Shown: positions 63,021-64,000 of the stretch, piece by piece | Layout: every line of letters begins with the position of its first letter | How positions within the stretch are numbered: the stretch's first letter is position 1 | DNA from: an uncultured Alphaproteobacteria bacterium | Lineage (GTDB): Bacteria; Pseudomonadota; Alphaproteobacteria; HIMB59; GCA-002718135 | Length of the DNA: 64,000 bases | Direction: 5' to 3' | Assembly: GCA_902595855.1 (NCBI GenBank) | Contig: CACJRY010000002.1 | Coordinates: 123,656 to 187,655 of the forward strand | Made by a program: the position numbers and the translations under genes | The notes under the pieces: model-generated | What the model was told of the DNA's origin: nothing | What the model saw: only the letters and a program-made list of their open reading frames with translations | The model's database searches: none

Positions 63021-64000
63021 GAATTTAATATTTTCTTTATAAACTCATAATTTTTGTGACAAGAATTATTAATAGACATATCGTAGTACTTGCTTATCAA
63101 ATTATTATTACTTTTAATATCAAATTCATTTATTAACTCTTTTATTAATTCATCATAATTATTTATTATACTTCCTGGAAGATTCCTTGCATCATCCTCT
63201 AAAATTCCATCGTGAGTTAAATAATTATCAAAGTCAAAAGCAACAGTAATTTGTTTTTTATTTAATAATGTAAAATCTAAAGAGGTCGTTGCATAATCAT
63301 TTATTAATATATCACAAACTAGCATAAAATTTGTTAAATCAAATAGAGGTAATTTGTCATAATTTAAATAGAAGATATTTGATTGATTAATGTTGCGCCC
63401 AATTGAGTTTGGATGTGTTGTATAAAGTAAAAAAAAATTATTATCTTTTAAAAATTTGTTAAATTTTTCTATTTCAAAACCTTTCATATTTAATAAAGGA
63501 AAAAAATTTTTCCTATCATTTACTCTCCATGTTGGGGTATAAATAATAAACTTTGTATTAATATTAATTTTTTCAGGTAATTTTAGATTACTAATATAAT
63601 ATAATTTAAGATTTCGAATTTCTTTATCATTTTTTTTATCAATTAGTTGGTCATATCTTGGGTAGCCATTGATAACAATCTTATTTATTGGAATTTTCAT
63701 TACTGCTTTTGCTACAAGATTTGATGTAAATTTTGATGTAAAATTAATATAATCAAAATAATTTATATCAGCTAATATTTTAACTGTATTTATAAAATTA
63801 TTAGAATACTCTGTTGTCTTGACGCCAGCCCCATGCCATAGCGTATATTTGATAGTATTTTTTGAGACTCCTAAGTAGCTAATTTTTGTACCGGACGTAA
63901 TTATAATTTTACATCTCATAACATAAAATAAAGCTTTAAATTTTCCATAAACACAAGGTAAGGATTTAGAATCTAAATATTTTTTTATTTTGATGTTATT
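63017..64000 (-). CDS. CDP-glycerol glycerophosphotransferase-like protein (5' end outside window)
   Basis: A TagB/TagF-family enzyme that would transfer glycerol-phosphate or a related CDP-alcohol to a polymer. Motifs are YTLWHGAGVKTTEYS, FIIYTPTWRVNDRK, YTTHPNSIGR and CDILINDYATTSLDFTLLNK. I read the frame upstream of the ATG at 63919 by hand. It stays open to base 64000 and continues with plausible family residues (LPCVYGKFKALFYVMRCKI), so the gene is cut off by the window edge. It overlaps the cytidylyltransferase gene by four bases. Such enzymes build teichoic acids in Gram-positive bacteria and modify capsule or LPS in some Gram-negatives. Confidence 0.87.
   Translation of the reverse strand, partial: NNIKIKKYLDSKSLPCVYGKFKALFYVMRCKIIITSGTKISYLGVSKNTIKYTLWHGAGVKTTEYSNNFINTVKILADINYFDYINFTSKFTSNLVAKAVMKIPINKIVINGYPRYDQLIDKKNDKEIRNLKLYYISNLKLPEKININTKFIIYTPTWRVNDRKNFFPLLNMKGFEIEKFNKFLKDNNFFLLYTTHPNSIGRNINQSNIFYLNYDKLPLFDLTNFMLVCDILINDYATTSLDFTLLNKKQITVAFDFDNYLTHDGILEDDARNLPGSIINNYDELIKELINEFDIKSNNNLISKYYDMSINNSCHKNYEFIKKILNS

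Noticed and set aside
63917..63919. ATG at 63919 as the true start of the CDP-glycerol transferase
   Set aside because: The frame continues open to the window edge with plausible residues, and family proteins are longer, so the gene is cut off.

Overview
The window is a gene-dense, AT-rich stretch of a bacterial chromosome. Almost every gene is separated by only a few bases or overlaps its neighbour. Several gene orders point to an alphaproteobacterium: mreB-mreC-mreD-mrdA-rodA; rne divergent from mrcA-prfB; a homologue of the complex I 17.2 kDa subunit (NDUFA12) followed by a DUF2155 gene, convergent with aat-accC-accB-aroQ; a two-domain dCTP deaminase; and sufB-C-D-S-T-A. The small intergenic spaces, low GC, branched-chain-type ABC transporter and sugar oxidation genes suggest a streamlined marine lineage (SAR11-like, or the HIMB59/AEGEAN-169 type). 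That lineage call is inference, not something the sequence proves. I saw no insertion sequence, prophage, CRISPR array or rRNA gene.

Layout. 1-2142: end of ilvC and leuA (branched-chain amino acid synthesis). 2149-7397: the cell-elongation operon mreBCD, PBP2 (mrdA) and rodA. 7390-11249: two ATPases and two permeases of a branched-chain amino acid-type ABC transporter, whose first gene overlaps rodA; the matching binding protein is convergent at 11327-12508 behind a shared terminator. 12611-20107: a sugar and organic-acid oxidation block (LhgO-like oxidase, deoC, an ALDH16-type bidomain dehydrogenase, RbsD/FucU, FGGY kinase, ribokinase). 20126-35349: mixed housekeeping genes (exonuclease I type nuclease, uppP, a DapA/NAL-family lyase, FxsA, an SbmA/BacA-like transporter, an AhpD-like protein, LysR, rpe, cupin, DUF6165, polyprenyl synthase, S49 peptidase, single-chain glycyl-tRNA synthetase, MFS transporter, YgfZ, a GT9 glycosyltransferase, pyrC). 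35357-43106: NDUFA12/DUF2155 and the minus-strand run aat-accC-accB-aroQ-dcd-M48 peptidase-rne. 43229-49717: mrcA, prfB with a programmed frameshift, tyrS, a hydrolase and mnmA. 49798-55147: the SUF iron-sulphur cluster operon.

55159-64000 is a surface-glycan region. It encodes a nonulosonic (sialic-like) acid synthase and a UDP-GlcNAc 2-epimerase, followed by a HisF/HisH/WbpG-type trio known in other bacteria to convert an acetamido group to an acetamidino group. A formyltransferase and a polysaccharide deacetylase follow, then a tRNA-Met gene. After the tRNA come a cytidylyltransferase and a CDP-glycerol glycerophosphotransferase-like gene that is still open at the window edge. Together these suggest an unusual acidic and phosphate- or phosphonate-decorated envelope polymer.

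Points that most deserve a second look: the prfB frameshift site, which has a perfect Shine-Dalgarno but GUU in place of the usual CUU; a 27-residue, about 59% Lys/Arg protein behind a near-consensus promoter at 25457-25579; the acetamidino-nonulosonate cassette; the stand-alone cytidylyltransferase that resembles the N-terminal domain of PEP mutase fusions; and a 14-bp perfect palindrome just before mrcA. Functions come from motif recognition by eye; no database search was run.
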